NCBI GenBank assembly: GCA_964625745.1
Contig: CAZVCJ010000060.1
Coordinates: 1 to 22,030 of the forward strand
Direction: 5' to 3'
DNA length: 22,030 nucleotides
Source of the DNA: CAZVCJ01 sp964625745
GTDB lineage: Bacteria; Chloroflexota; Anaerolineae; VGOG01
In this document: piece by piece, positions 1-6,786 of the stretch
Layout of the letters: each line of letters opens with the position of its first letter
How positions within the stretch are numbered: the stretch's first letter is position 1
Notes under the pieces: generated by a model
What the model was told of the DNA's origin: nothing
Seen by the model: the letters and a program-made list of their open reading frames with translations, nothing else
Database searches by the model: none
Position numbers and translations under genes: made by a program

Positions 1-9
1 CGAAGCCCC

Positions 10-40
10 CCTTCGGCGGGCTCAGGGCATGCTTCGGGGC
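10..40. repeat. REP-like palindromic repeat, copy 1
   Basis: The stretch contains CCTTCGGCGGGCTCAGGGCA followed by TGCTTCGGGGC. It is a variant of the motif seen again at 6643-6666 and, inverted, at 7673-7695, with the shared core CCTTCG-ACNGGCTCAGG. The GCTTCGGGGC tail can fold back on the GAAGCCCC at the window start. Such motifs occur widely as dispersed extragenic palindromes. No gene is visible between the window edge and 245. Confidence 0.5.
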
Positions 41-72
41 TGAATTTAGCCCGTATGACTTTGTTCTTTTAG

Positions 73-223
73 CCTAGCAGCCTGTCGGAGAGGGCGTGCT
101 CCCAGACTTCGGAAGTCTTGATCTGAGAACTCTTAGTGCATCAACTACCTGAAATCGACTGAAATCCCTGCAAGCTTGAGCTACTATGGAGACTTCCGAA
201 GTCTTCTCCGACAAGCTCCTAGA
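73..223. mobile_element. MITE-like inverted-repeat element, about 150 bp
   Basis: The ends are imperfect terminal inverted repeats. The left end reads CCTAGCAGCCTGTCGGAGA (73-91). The right end, reverse complemented, reads TCTAGGAGCTTGTCGGAGA (223-205), matching at 16 of 19 positions. Both outer ends carry CTAG (74-77 and 219-222). Inside the ends, the hairpin AGACTTCGGAAGTCT (104-118) is mirrored by AGACTTCCGAAGTCT (190-204). The interior has no ORF. A TTAGCCCGT nonamer occurs on both sides of the element (46-54 and 246-254). This fits a non-autonomous transposon or a decayed IS. The family cannot be named from the sequence alone. Confidence 0.45.
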
Positions 224-245
224 GCTTCAGCTCGGGGCGGCCTGC

Positions 246-1067
246 TTAGCCCGTCGGGGGGCAAAAGTGAATAGTTGTCCCTTCCTCGAGGTCCGGCTCC
301 AGCAGCGCTCGCCTGATCAGGCCCGGCCGTTGGCCTGAGACGAGCTGCACCTTGAGCTCAGGCCGCTCTTGTACCAGGGCATACATGATCCGGACCTTGG
401 TCAGCATCCCGCCCGTCACGTCAACGCCGTGAGAGCCAGTCAACATAAGCTCCACCTGGTCAAGGTTCTGGCGAGAAATCTCTGGGATCAACCGGGCGGA
501 TTCGTCTCGGAAGGGATCGGCGGTGAAGACGCCCTCTACCTGGCCGGCCAGGACGATTCGCGCTGGCTCCAGGTGATGGGCCAGGTAGACGAAGATCTGT
601 TCGGTGGAGGTGATGGTGCAGCCGCGCACCTCGTCCAGGGCTACGTCGCCGTAGACCAGGGGCACCAGGCCGTGGTGCAGCATCAGTTCGATGGGTTTCG
701 CTTCCATACTGACGAGTTCTCCATCCCAACAGCGGGCCGAGGCCGAGGGCTGGATGGAGACGACGGGCACGCCTTCGGCCAGGAAGACGTCTGTCACCAG
801 CCGGTTGAGGCGAGCGGCCGCTGCGCCCGTCTTGGCATAGCCCCGCCAGTTGGGTGGACCTTCTTCGAGGAGGTCGTAGCGTTGGGCGGCGAAGTGACCG
901 AAGGAGCCACTGCCGTGGCCTACCAGGAGCCGCAGGTCGGGCCTGGCTTCCAGTGCCTCCTTTATCTCCCGTGCCGCTCGCCTGATGACTCCCTCCCTTG
1001 CCGTCGCTTCTCTGCTTTTATCGGTTATTAGGGACCCTCCAAGTTTCAAGAAGATCAGTTCATTCAA
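246..1067 (-). CDS. isopentenyl phosphate kinase
   Basis: This is an amino acid kinase-fold enzyme that phosphorylates isopentenyl phosphate to isopentenyl diphosphate with ATP, the last step of the alternative mevalonate pathway in the cytoplasm. Visible motifs, counted from the chosen start, are LIFLKLGGSLITDK at the N-terminus (nucleotide-binding Lys and Gly-rich loop), GHGSGSFGH near residue 55 with the His that marks the IPK subfamily, YGD near mid-protein, and DVTGGMLTK, which contacts ATP. The length (273 aa) is normal for the family. The start is TTG at 1067, with AGGGGA 8 bases upstream, and gives a typical family N-terminus (MNELIFLKLGGS). An ATG at 1115 would add 16 Gln-rich, unconserved residues and has no ribosome site. 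The gene is divergent from the liv operon. In archaea and Roseiflexus-type Chloroflexota, IPK works with a phosphomevalonate decarboxylase, which is not in this window. Confidence 0.88.
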   Translation of the reverse strand: MNELIFLKLGGSLITDKSREATAREGVIRRAAREIKEALEARPDLRLLVGHGSGSFGHFAAQRYDLLEEGPPNWRGYAKTGAAAARLNRLVTDVFLAEGVPVVSIQPSASARCWDGELVSMEAKPIELMLHHGLVPLVYGDVALDEVRGCTITSTEQIFVYLAHHLEPARIVLAGQVEGVFTADPFRDESARLIPEISRQNLDQVELMLTGSHGVDVTGGMLTKVRIMYALVQERPELKVQLVSGQRPGLIRRALLEPDLEEGTTIHFCPPTG

Positions 1068-1162
1068 CTCCGGCTTCCCCTGCTGTTGTTGATGATTGGT
1101 CCTGACGTTTGGCATTTCATCAGTAATTTTACCATAACTCGGTCCAAAAGAGAAAACAATCC

Positions 1163-1191
1163 TTGACAAATTACCTGGTTTCCCCTATAAT
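1163..1191 (+). promoter_or_regulatory. consensus sigma-70 promoter of the liv operon
   Basis: There is a perfect TTGACA (1163-1168), a 17-base spacer and a perfect TATAAT (1186-1191). The AT-rich stretch AAAAGAGAAAACAAT lies just upstream and resembles an UP element. Transcription would start near 1198 and leave a leader of about 250 bases before livK. All twelve hexamer bases and the spacer match the consensus. Confidence 0.85.
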
Positions 1192-1238
1192 ATCTGCTAA
1201 TTGCCTGTACTGAAGCTGGTTCTGGCTCCTGGTGGTGG

Positions 1239-1310
1239 GACGAAAAAAGACTTCTGAAGGCTTTCTATCTGTGTGAGGGTTGGAGGAATGGGGATTTGTC
1301 TTTTTTCGTC
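1239..1310 (+). promoter_or_regulatory. 13-bp inverted repeat in the liv leader
   Basis: GACGAAAAAAGAC (1239-1251) is the exact reverse complement of GTCTTTTTTCGTC (1298-1310), with a 46-base loop. The stem sits wholly inside the predicted leader RNA and ends in a U-run flanked by pairing bases. It could be a leader control element, or a terminator-like structure between the two promoters. The loop folds only weakly and I recognise no riboswitch family. Confidence 0.45.
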
Positions 1311-1324
1311 ATTGCTATTATAAT
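1296..1324 (+). promoter_or_regulatory. possible second liv promoter
   Basis: TTGTCT (1296-1301, 4 of 6 matches) is followed by a 17-base spacer and a perfect TATAAT (1319-1324). It overlaps the right arm of the 13-bp inverted repeat, so pairing of the leader and initiation here involve the same bases. It would give a leader of about 115 bases. Confidence 0.4.
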
Positions 1325-1350
1325 TTAGGGAGAGGAGGTGATGGAAGCCT

Positions 1351-1443
1351 ATGGTATGGTGCGACCAATCCCATCTGAGCGGGCTTGCAGGCTTGGGCTG
1401 TCTTCGGCCACTCGGAAATAGCAAAAAAATTAGGAGGAGATAA
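1351..1443 (+). CDS. possible leucine-rich leader peptide of livK
   Basis: This is a 30-codon ORF lying in the liv leader. It starts at ATG 1351 and ends with TAA three bases before the livK ATG, inside the livK ribosome-site region. Leu occurs at residues 9, 12, 15, 18 and 21, every third position, encoded by CTG, CTT, TTG, CTT and CTC. The C-terminus is basic. The AGGAGG at 1333-1338 lies 12 bases upstream, a long spacing. A competing 26-codon ORF from ATG 1341 to 1421 in another frame has only 2 bases to the same AGGAGG. A leader peptide sensing leucine would suit a LIV transporter, but the ORF may be chance. Confidence 0.25.
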   Translation: MVWCDQSHLSGLAGLGCLRPLGNSKKIRRR

Positions 1444-1446
1444 CAA

Positions 1447-2652
1447 ATGAAGTACAGTAAGGTTCTTGGTATTCTGATGCTGACAGTTTTGCTAGTGGCG
1501 GGCTGTGCGCCCAAAGCGGCGCCCTTTGGGTGTAAGGACGCGATTGGCTGCGTTACTTATGCACCAGGCGAGCCGATCCGCATCGCCTCAGCTCTCGTGA
1601 TCTCCGGCCCGAATATTGACCTCGGCACGGACTCGCAGTACGGCGTGGAGATAGCCATTGATTTCAGGGGTGAAGTTCTGGGCCATAAGGTCGAGCTTCA
1701 AGCCGAGGACGATGGCTGCAGCTCCGAGGGCGGGCAGACGGCTGGGCAGAAGATCGTCTCCGATCCGACCATCATCGCGATAGTTGGCACCAGTTGCTCT
1801 GGCGCTGGCGTCCCCATGTCGAAGGTCGTCTCGGAAGCCGGCTACGTAATGGTCTCACCCTCTAACACCTCCCCGGTGCTTACAGACCCAGACATCGCCT
1901 GGAACCCCGGCTACCTGCGCACCGCACACAATGATAAGGTCCAGGGTAAAGCCATGGCCGACTTCGCCTATGACGAGTTGGGCGCGCGCTCGGCCGCCGC
2001 GATCCACGATGGCGATCCGTACACCGAGGGCCTGGCGAAGGTGTTCGCCGACTCGTTTGAGGCGCGCGGTGGCGAGATCGTGATCTTCACCGCCATCAAC
2101 GTGGGCGACACCGACATGCGCCCAGTGCTGACTGCGGTCTCCGCCGCCGGGCCACCCGACTTTCTCTACTACCCGATCTTCACCGCCGAGTGTGGCTTCA
2201 TCACCAAGCAGGCCAAGGAGGTCTCTGGGTTGGAGAACACCATCCTGTCAGCCGCAGATGGCTGTATCTCCGCCACCGCTGCCGAGGCCGTTGGCAAGGC
2301 AGGCGAGGGAATGTACTTCTCCGGTCCCGACACGGGCTTCTTAGGTGGCACGTACAAAAAGTTCCTGAATGCATACGTGGTGAAGACCGGATCTGAACCG
2401 ATCTCTGTCTTCCACGCCCACGCCTTTGACGCGGCGAACTTGATCCTGGACTGCGTTGAGAAAGTCGCCGCTCAGGAGGACGATGGCACGATTCACGTTG
2501 GTCGCCAGGATATGCGGGACTGCTTGTACGCGACGAAGGACTATGAGGGGATCACCGGATTGCTCACCTGCAATCAGTACGGCGACTGCGCCGATCCCAA
2601 GATCGTGGTCAAGCAGCTTACGAACGGGATATATGTCAAGATCTGGCCGTAA
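1447..2652 (+). CDS. livK: branched-chain amino acid ABC transporter substrate-binding lipoprotein
   Basis: This is the extracytoplasmic binding component (LivK type, periplasmic-binding fold type I) that delivers a substrate, probably a branched-chain amino acid or similar amide, to LivHM. The N-terminus has a Lys-containing head, a hydrophobic segment and the lipobox LVAGC, which puts the lipidated Cys at residue 20. Family landmarks are IRIASALVISGPN at the first strand, the IVSDPTIIAIVGTSCSG segment and a central DGDPYTEGLAK. The length of 401 aa is typical. The start is supported by AGGAGGAGA at 1432-1440, six bases before the ATG. The mature chain has ten further cysteines, for example GCKDAIGC and LTCNQYGDC, which is many for this family and suggests disulfides outside the cell. 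It is the first gene of the operon, under the 1163 promoter. The exact substrate cannot be read from the sequence. Confidence 0.9.
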   Translation: MKYSKVLGILMLTVLLVAGCAPKAAPFGCKDAIGCVTYAPGEPIRIASALVISGPNIDLGTDSQYGVEIAIDFRGEVLGHKVELQAEDDGCSSEGGQTAGQKIVSDPTIIAIVGTSCSGAGVPMSKVVSEAGYVMVSPSNTSPVLTDPDIAWNPGYLRTAHNDKVQGKAMADFAYDELGARSAAAIHDGDPYTEGLAKVFADSFEARGGEIVIFTAINVGDTDMRPVLTAVSAAGPPDFLYYPIFTAECGFITKQAKEVSGLENTILSAADGCISATAAEAVGKAGEGMYFSGPDTGFLGGTYKKFLNAYVVKTGSEPISVFHAHAFDAANLILDCVEKVAAQEDDGTIHVGRQDMRDCLYATKDYEGITGLLTCNQYGDCADPKIVVKQLTNGIYVKIWP

Positions 2653-2850
2653 GCAATGCCTGTCGGCACGATGCCTGTCGTGATCTGACGAACCAGGTTC
2701 TTTGGGATTTCGCAGAGTCACAGTGTTGGACTCCTCAACTTGTTGAGGGTATGGCGCGACAAGCCCCAACAAGACTTCGGCGAGCTCAGTCGAGCCGTTG
2801 GGGACTCCAACCCATTATTCATGCTAACTCCCAAAGACCCACGAACTATA

Positions 2851-2893
2851 GGGGAGTGTGGACCCAGGGGATTGCCTTGGGTCCACACACCCC
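2851..2893 (+). promoter_or_regulatory. strong intercistronic stem-loop between livK and livH
   Basis: The arm GGGGAGTGTGGACCCAGGG (2851-2869) pairs with CCTTGGGTCCACACACCCC (2875-2893) with two mismatched positions and a loop of about five bases. It ends 18 bases before the livH ATG and is followed only by GCTTTT, so it is not a convincing terminator. A stem here could protect livK mRNA or lower permease expression relative to binding protein, as known for the malE-malF intergenic region. Smaller inverted repeats lie upstream in the same gap, for example CCTCAAC/GTTGAGG at 2733-2748. Confidence 0.6.
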
Positions 2894-2911
2894 GCTTTTG
2901 GGAGAGAAATA

Positions 2912-3973
2912 ATGCTACGTCGCCTCCGGGATATTGATTATATCGGGCTCGTTCTTTGGATTCTCAGGGCTATCATTCTCGTCCTGGTTGCTTGGGGCAC
3001 GATTGCCGCGGTCTTGGACAATCCCTATACGACGCGCCAGTGGACAGACTTTCTCATTTTCGGGATCGCCCAGGGTAGCATGTATGCACTCATTGCCATT
3101 GGGTACACACTGGTCTACGGGGTGCTGTTGATGATCAACTTTGCCCACGGCGAGTTCTTTATGTCCGGCATCACGGCGGCTACTATGCTGGTGGCGATAC
3201 CTATGGGCGCCTCCGGGTTCCTCGACCGTCAACCCGTCATTGGCCTGCTGGCAGTCATGGTGCTTGCTGTGGCAGTCTCCGTCGCCGTAGCTCTACTCAC
3301 CGAGCGCGTCGCCTATCGCCCGCTCAGGAAAGCGCCGCGCCTGATCCCCTTGATCACCGCTATCGGCGCCTCTTTCTTCTGGCAGTACTTCTTCCGAGGC
3401 CTGTTCGGTTCGAAAGTCATTGCCTTCCCTGATATCCAGGTCTTGAAAGGATCTGTTCCCTTCCTGGGAACGGAATTGCTGAAAACTCACCTGGTGGTCA
3501 TTGTCGCCACGATCGTGATGCTCATCGGACTGAACTTTTTCATCATGCGAACCAAGACTGGTAAGGCGATTCGGGCCGTGTCTGAGGACAAAGACGTAGC
3601 TGCCCTCATGGGGATTGATATTGATAGGGCGGTTTCCATTACTTTCGCCACTGGAGCCGCCATGGCTGGTGTCGCTGGCGTCCTCTTTGCGATTGTCTTT
3701 CGCCAGGTACACTTCTTTATGGGTTTCGTTCCTGGTATCAAGGCTTTCACTGCCGCCGTACTCGGCGGGATCGGCAGCGTACCCGGAGCGGCGATTGGCG
3801 GCTTGTTCCTGGGGATCTTTGAATCTGTTGGTCCGAGCCTCTTCCTGGAGGGTTTGGGCATCCCTGCCCCTCACCAACTGAAGGACGTCATTGCCTTCAC
3901 CATGCTTGTCTTCGTGCTCATCTTCCGGCCCCAGGGGATCCTGGGGGAGCGACTGTCCGAAAAGAAAGCGTGA
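2912..3973 (+). CDS. livH: branched-chain amino acid ABC transporter permease, LivH type
   Basis: This integral membrane permease forms the translocation channel together with LivM. The family hallmark GIAQGSMYALIAIGYTLVYG, followed by VLLMINFAHGEFFM, lies at residues 51-84. The cytoplasmic coupling (EAA-like) loop is seen at AVSEDKDVAALMGIDIDRAV, and eight or more hydrophobic segments follow the usual pattern. The chosen start at ATG 2912 gives 353 aa and has GGGAGAG at 2900-2906. An in-frame ATG at 2858 lies inside the left arm of the preceding stem-loop and has no ribosome site. The N-terminus is longer than in many LivH proteins (about 300 aa), with one extra hydrophobic segment at residues 10-35. 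LivM starts 12 bases after the stop, so the two are very likely co-translated. Confidence 0.9.
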   Translation: MLRRLRDIDYIGLVLWILRAIILVLVAWGTIAAVLDNPYTTRQWTDFLIFGIAQGSMYALIAIGYTLVYGVLLMINFAHGEFFMSGITAATMLVAIPMGASGFLDRQPVIGLLAVMVLAVAVSVAVALLTERVAYRPLRKAPRLIPLITAIGASFFWQYFFRGLFGSKVIAFPDIQVLKGSVPFLGTELLKTHLVVIVATIVMLIGLNFFIMRTKTGKAIRAVSEDKDVAALMGIDIDRAVSITFATGAAMAGVAGVLFAIVFRQVHFFMGFVPGIKAFTAAVLGGIGSVPGAAIGGLFLGIFESVGPSLFLEGLGIPAPHQLKDVIAFTMLVFVLIFRPQGILGERLSEKKA

Positions 3974-3985
3974 GGTACTGATACT

Positions 3986-5707
3986 ATGACCGACTCTTCT
4001 CGAACTGGCCTACGGCTGTCGCTTCGTCTGTCGCTTCGTCGTGCAATTCAGTCTGGTCTACTCGCCGGTGTAGTTGCGCTAAGCGTGAGCATGATAGGGA
4101 TGGTGGAGCTCTTCGGGAAACGCTCCCTCATCGTCAATGTCCTGACATTGGGACAAGTGCTCCTCTTCGCTGCACCAGCCGCGATGGGTTATCTTGCCGC
4201 CCAGGGCGCGCCCGAAGAAAGACGAGGCGTCAGCATTCTCTACGGATTGGTTTGTGGCCTGCTCGCTGCCATACCCCTCATCGTGCTTGTTGCGCTGGCG
4301 AATGCCTTCAATCTTCGGCAGTTCTTTTTCAACGTCTCACCTGCCCTCATAGAAACGTTGACCTTCGGCCAGGGTGCGGTTGTTGGTAGCCTTTTGCTTC
4401 TTGGCGCTATGGTGGGCATCAGTGTGGCTGCCGCCGGATTCTACCTGCTGCCGAGCCACATCCGACGGCCTCTCTTGATAGGGCTCACAGGAACTCTCGG
4501 GATCGGCCTGTTCTCGGAGATCCTCAGCGGAAGGCTGCGGGATTTCTTCGGGGCGGGCATCTTGAAGTTCATCTTCAAGTCAAAAGCACTCCTACCTGTC
4601 ACAGCCCTGGTGCTTTTCATCCTCATTGCTGGTGTATCAGCCCTGTGGAGCAAACGCGGTGATCGCGTTGGGAAACGGATCGCCGCCCTCCCTCCCAAAC
4701 AGCAAAGGACTATGCGTGGGATCAGCATCGGTTTGGGAATCATCTTGTTGCTCATCCTGCCGCATCTTCTGGGCACCTACTTGTCTGAGGTGGCAAACAA
4801 CGTGGGCCTCTACGTGCTCATGGGCCTGGGGCTGAACATCGTGGTGGGCTTCGCGGGCCTCCTGGACCTGGGCTACGTGGCTTTCTTCGCCATCGGGGCC
4901 TACACTACGGGCGTGCTAACCTCCGCCGGCGAATTGGGTATGGGTATGTCGTTTTGGGCCGCCGTGCCTTTCGCGGTGCTGGCGGCGGTATCGGCGGGCA
5001 TCATCCTGGGCATCCCGGTGCTGCGAATGCGGGGCGACTACCTGGCCATCGTCACCATGGGATTCGGCGAGATCATCCGTATCCTCGCGCTCTCAGACCT
5101 GTTGAAGCCGGTGATCGGCGGTGCGCAAGGTGTCCTGCAAATACCCAAGCCTCAGATCGGTTCCCTGGCGCTGATCAAACCTGAGCAGCTATTCTACGTC
5201 GTTCTGGCCGGTTGCTTCCTGGCGGTCTTCGTATCCTGGCGTCTAAGGGAAGCACGGCTGGGTCGCCAATGGATGGCCGTGCGAGAGGATGAAGACGTGG
5301 CCGAAGCGGTGGGCATCAACCTGGTCAAGACAAAGCTGCTGGCCTTCGCCATTGGCGCCGCGTTCTCCGGATTATCAGGCGCGATCTTTGCCAGCAAACT
5401 CACCTCGATCTTTCCTCACAGCTTCAATCTGCTGGTTTCCATCAACGTGCTATGCCTGATTATCGTCGGGGGCATGGGGAGTCTCCCCGGCGTGATTGTG
5501 GGGGCCATGATCCTGGTCGGGCTGCCGGAGCTGCTGCGCGAGTTCGCCGAGTACCGCATGCTGATGTACGGTGCGCTGCTGATCGTGATGATGCTGGCTC
5601 GTCCGGAGGGATTCTGGCCGTCTGAGATCAGGAAGCGCGAATTGCGCACCGATCAGGAACCCTTGCTAACAGGTGGAGGAGGGAGCCTGGCCGAACCGAT
5701 TGGATAA
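3986..5707 (+). CDS. livM: branched-chain amino acid ABC transporter permease, LivM type, with long N-terminal extension
   Basis: This is the second channel-forming permease of the LIV importer. The canonical LivM core occupies about residues 243-550. It contains GLNIVVGFAGLLDLGYVAFF, then GDYLAIVTMGFGEIIR (residues 350-365), the coupling loop REDEDVAEAVGINLVKTK (433-450) and the closing IIVGGMGSLPG. At 573 aa it is well above the usual 300-430. The first 240 residues form an extra region with about five to six hydrophobic segments and Arg-rich cytoplasmic links. I do not recognise this region with certainty; E. coli LivM also has a shorter N-terminal extension. The ATG is preceded by GAGGT within the 12-base gap from livH. 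A perfect 12-base tandem duplication near the start codes for repeated LSLR. The C-terminal tail after PEGFWPSEIRKRE is hydrophilic and Gly-rich. Confidence 0.9.
   Translation: MTDSSRTGLRLSLRLSLRRAIQSGLLAGVVALSVSMIGMVELFGKRSLIVNVLTLGQVLLFAAPAAMGYLAAQGAPEERRGVSILYGLVCGLLAAIPLIVLVALANAFNLRQFFFNVSPALIETLTFGQGAVVGSLLLLGAMVGISVAAAGFYLLPSHIRRPLLIGLTGTLGIGLFSEILSGRLRDFFGAGILKFIFKSKALLPVTALVLFILIAGVSALWSKRGDRVGKRIAALPPKQQRTMRGISIGLGIILLLILPHLLGTYLSEVANNVGLYVLMGLGLNIVVGFAGLLDLGYVAFFAIGAYTTGVLTSAGELGMGMSFWAAVPFAVLAAVSAGIILGIPVLRMRGDYLAIVTMGFGEIIRILALSDLLKPVIGGAQGVLQIPKPQIGSLALIKPEQLFYVVLAGCFLAVFVSWRLREARLGRQWMAVREDEDVAEAVGINLVKTKLLAFAIGAAFSGLSGAIFASKLTSIFPHSFNLLVSINVLCLIIVGGMGSLPGVIVGAMILVGLPELLREFAEYRMLMYGALLIVMMLARPEGFWPSEIRKRELRTDQEPLLTGGGGSLAEPIG
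4016..4039 (+). repeat. 12-base tandem duplication in livM
   Basis: CTGTCGCTTCGT is present twice in direct succession (4016-4027 and 4028-4039), in frame, and gives LSLRLSLR in the basic N-terminus of LivM. It could vary by slippage without breaking the frame. Confidence 0.7.
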
Positions 5708-5784
5708 TCTCACCTTAGCTTGTGAAGGTTGCAATAGTCATAAGCACGCCAAAATCGAGGGATATGTGCTGTCACGGGTGAGAT
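5707..5784 (+). promoter_or_regulatory. inverted repeat in the livM-livG gap
   Basis: ATCTCACC (5707-5714) is the exact reverse complement of GGTGAGAT (5777-5784). An inner AGCAC/GTGCT pair lies between them. The structure spans most of the 112-base gap and may stabilise the mRNA or set livG expression. livG itself has only a weak ribosome site (GGA at about 5809), so the fold could matter for translation. Confidence 0.35.
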
Positions 5785-5819
5785 GGCGCCCCTATATCAT
5801 CCCATAACGGACAAAGCCT

Positions 5820-6626
5820 ATGGACATTCTTACTTCTAAGCAAGTCACCAAGAACTTCGGCGGCCTGACGGCGGTCAGTAATTTCGACTTCGACGTCCCC
5901 GAAGGCGGCATCGTCAGTCTTATCGGGCCGAACGGCGCAGGGAAGACCACCTTTTTCAACTGCATCACTGGCTTCTACAGGTTCGATGAGGGCGAGATCG
6001 CGTTCGAAGGCCGCATTTTGAACGGGCGGTCGCCCGACCAGATCGCCCACCTGGGCATCACCCGCACCTACCAGAACATCCGTCTCTTTTCCAACATGAC
6101 TGTCATCGAGAATATACTGGTCGGCATGGAGCCGCAACTGAAGCGCGGTTGGATCGGGGCCATCATTGGCTCGCGGGGCACACGGGAGGAAGAAGAGCGA
6201 GCCCAGGAGGAAGCCAACAGGCTGCTCCTGTTCGTTGGCCTGATGGGCAAGGGAGACCTCATGGCAAGGAACCTGCCCTACGGCGACCAGCGGCGTCTGG
6301 AAATCACCCGCGCCCTGGCTGGCCAGCCCAGGCTGCTGCTTCTCGATGAACCGACGGCGGGCATGAACCCACACGAGTCCGCGGAGATGATGCGGTTCAT
6401 CCGGAGATTGCGCGATGAACTGGGGATCACGATCCTGCTGATCGAGCACGATATGCGCGTGGTGATGGGTATCTCCGAGAGGGTAACGGTCATTGACTAT
6501 GGGAGCAAGATCGCTGAGGGGACGCCGGCGGAGATCCAGCGCGACCCGCGCGTGATCGAAGCCTACCTCGGGCGAGGCGCCGCTACCGGCCTGGCCACTA
6601 ACAACGCAAACCCTAAAGGTTTTTGA
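5820..6626 (+). CDS. livG: branched-chain amino acid ABC transporter ATP-binding protein, LivG type
   Basis: This is one of the two cytoplasmic ATPases that drive the LIV importer. Walker A is GPNGAGKT (residues 36-43), and the LivG-type signature YGDQRRLEITRAL starts at 154 (Tyr-Gly-Asp-Gln in place of the usual SGGQ). Walker B is LLLLDEP ending at D176-E177, and the switch His is H210 in LLIEHDM. The C-terminus has the typical VIEAYLG. The length of 268 aa is normal. The ATG at 5820 has a weak upstream ribosome site (ACGGAC), but no better start is available and the N-terminus MDILTSKQVTKNFGGL fits the family. A repeat-filled gap of 160 bases separates it from livF. Confidence 0.92.
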   Translation: MDILTSKQVTKNFGGLTAVSNFDFDVPEGGIVSLIGPNGAGKTTFFNCITGFYRFDEGEIAFEGRILNGRSPDQIAHLGITRTYQNIRLFSNMTVIENILVGMEPQLKRGWIGAIIGSRGTREEEERAQEEANRLLLFVGLMGKGDLMARNLPYGDQRRLEITRALAGQPRLLLLDEPTAGMNPHESAEMMRFIRRLRDELGITILLIEHDMRVVMGISERVTVIDYGSKIAEGTPAEIQRDPRVIEAYLGRGAATGLATNNANPKGF

Positions 6627-6642
6627 AACCTTCTGCCACGAA

Positions 6643-6666
6643 CCCTTCGACTAGGCTCAGGACAGG
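6643..6666. repeat. REP-like repeat, copy 2
   Basis: CCCTTCGACTAGGCTCAGGA followed by CAGG shares its core with the copies at 10-40 and, inverted, at 7673-7695. It lies between livG and livF inside the operon. Confidence 0.55.
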
Positions 6667-6668
6667 TT

Positions 6669-6730
6669 TCACGAATTAACACGAAAAAGAAAAAATTAGT
6701 GAAAATTCGTGTAATTCGTGTAATTCGTGG
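6669..6730. repeat. AT-rich ATTCGTG tandem and inverted repeat
   Basis: AATTCGTGT occurs three times in tandem, the last copy ending in G (6704-6712, 6713-6721, 6722-6730). An inverted relative, TCACGAATTAACACGA (6669-6684), faces it across an A-rich spacer. The copies can fold into a hairpin in the mRNA between livG and livF. There is no coding potential. Confidence 0.6.
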
Positions 6731-6786
6731 CAAAAAGCCTTTTGGTCCTGGCTTGTCCAGGTTAGGATCTTCGAGGAGCAATCTCT

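Noticed and set aside
369..1031. A 220-codon plus-strand frame opposite the IPK gene
   Set aside because: The minus strand carries unmistakable kinase motifs; the plus frame shows none and has no ribosome site.
1067..1169. Longer IPK start at TTG 1169
   Set aside because: It would run across the perfect liv promoter, lacks a ribosome site and adds residues unlike the family.
1239..1310. T-box or known riboswitch in the liv leader
   Set aside because: I looked for the T-box AGGGTGGNACCGCG motif and other familiar aptamer cores and found none; only the inverted repeat is supported.
6704..6730. Possible CRISPR array from the repeated AATTCGTGT
   Set aside because: The units are contiguous nonamers without spacers, so this is a simple tandem repeat.
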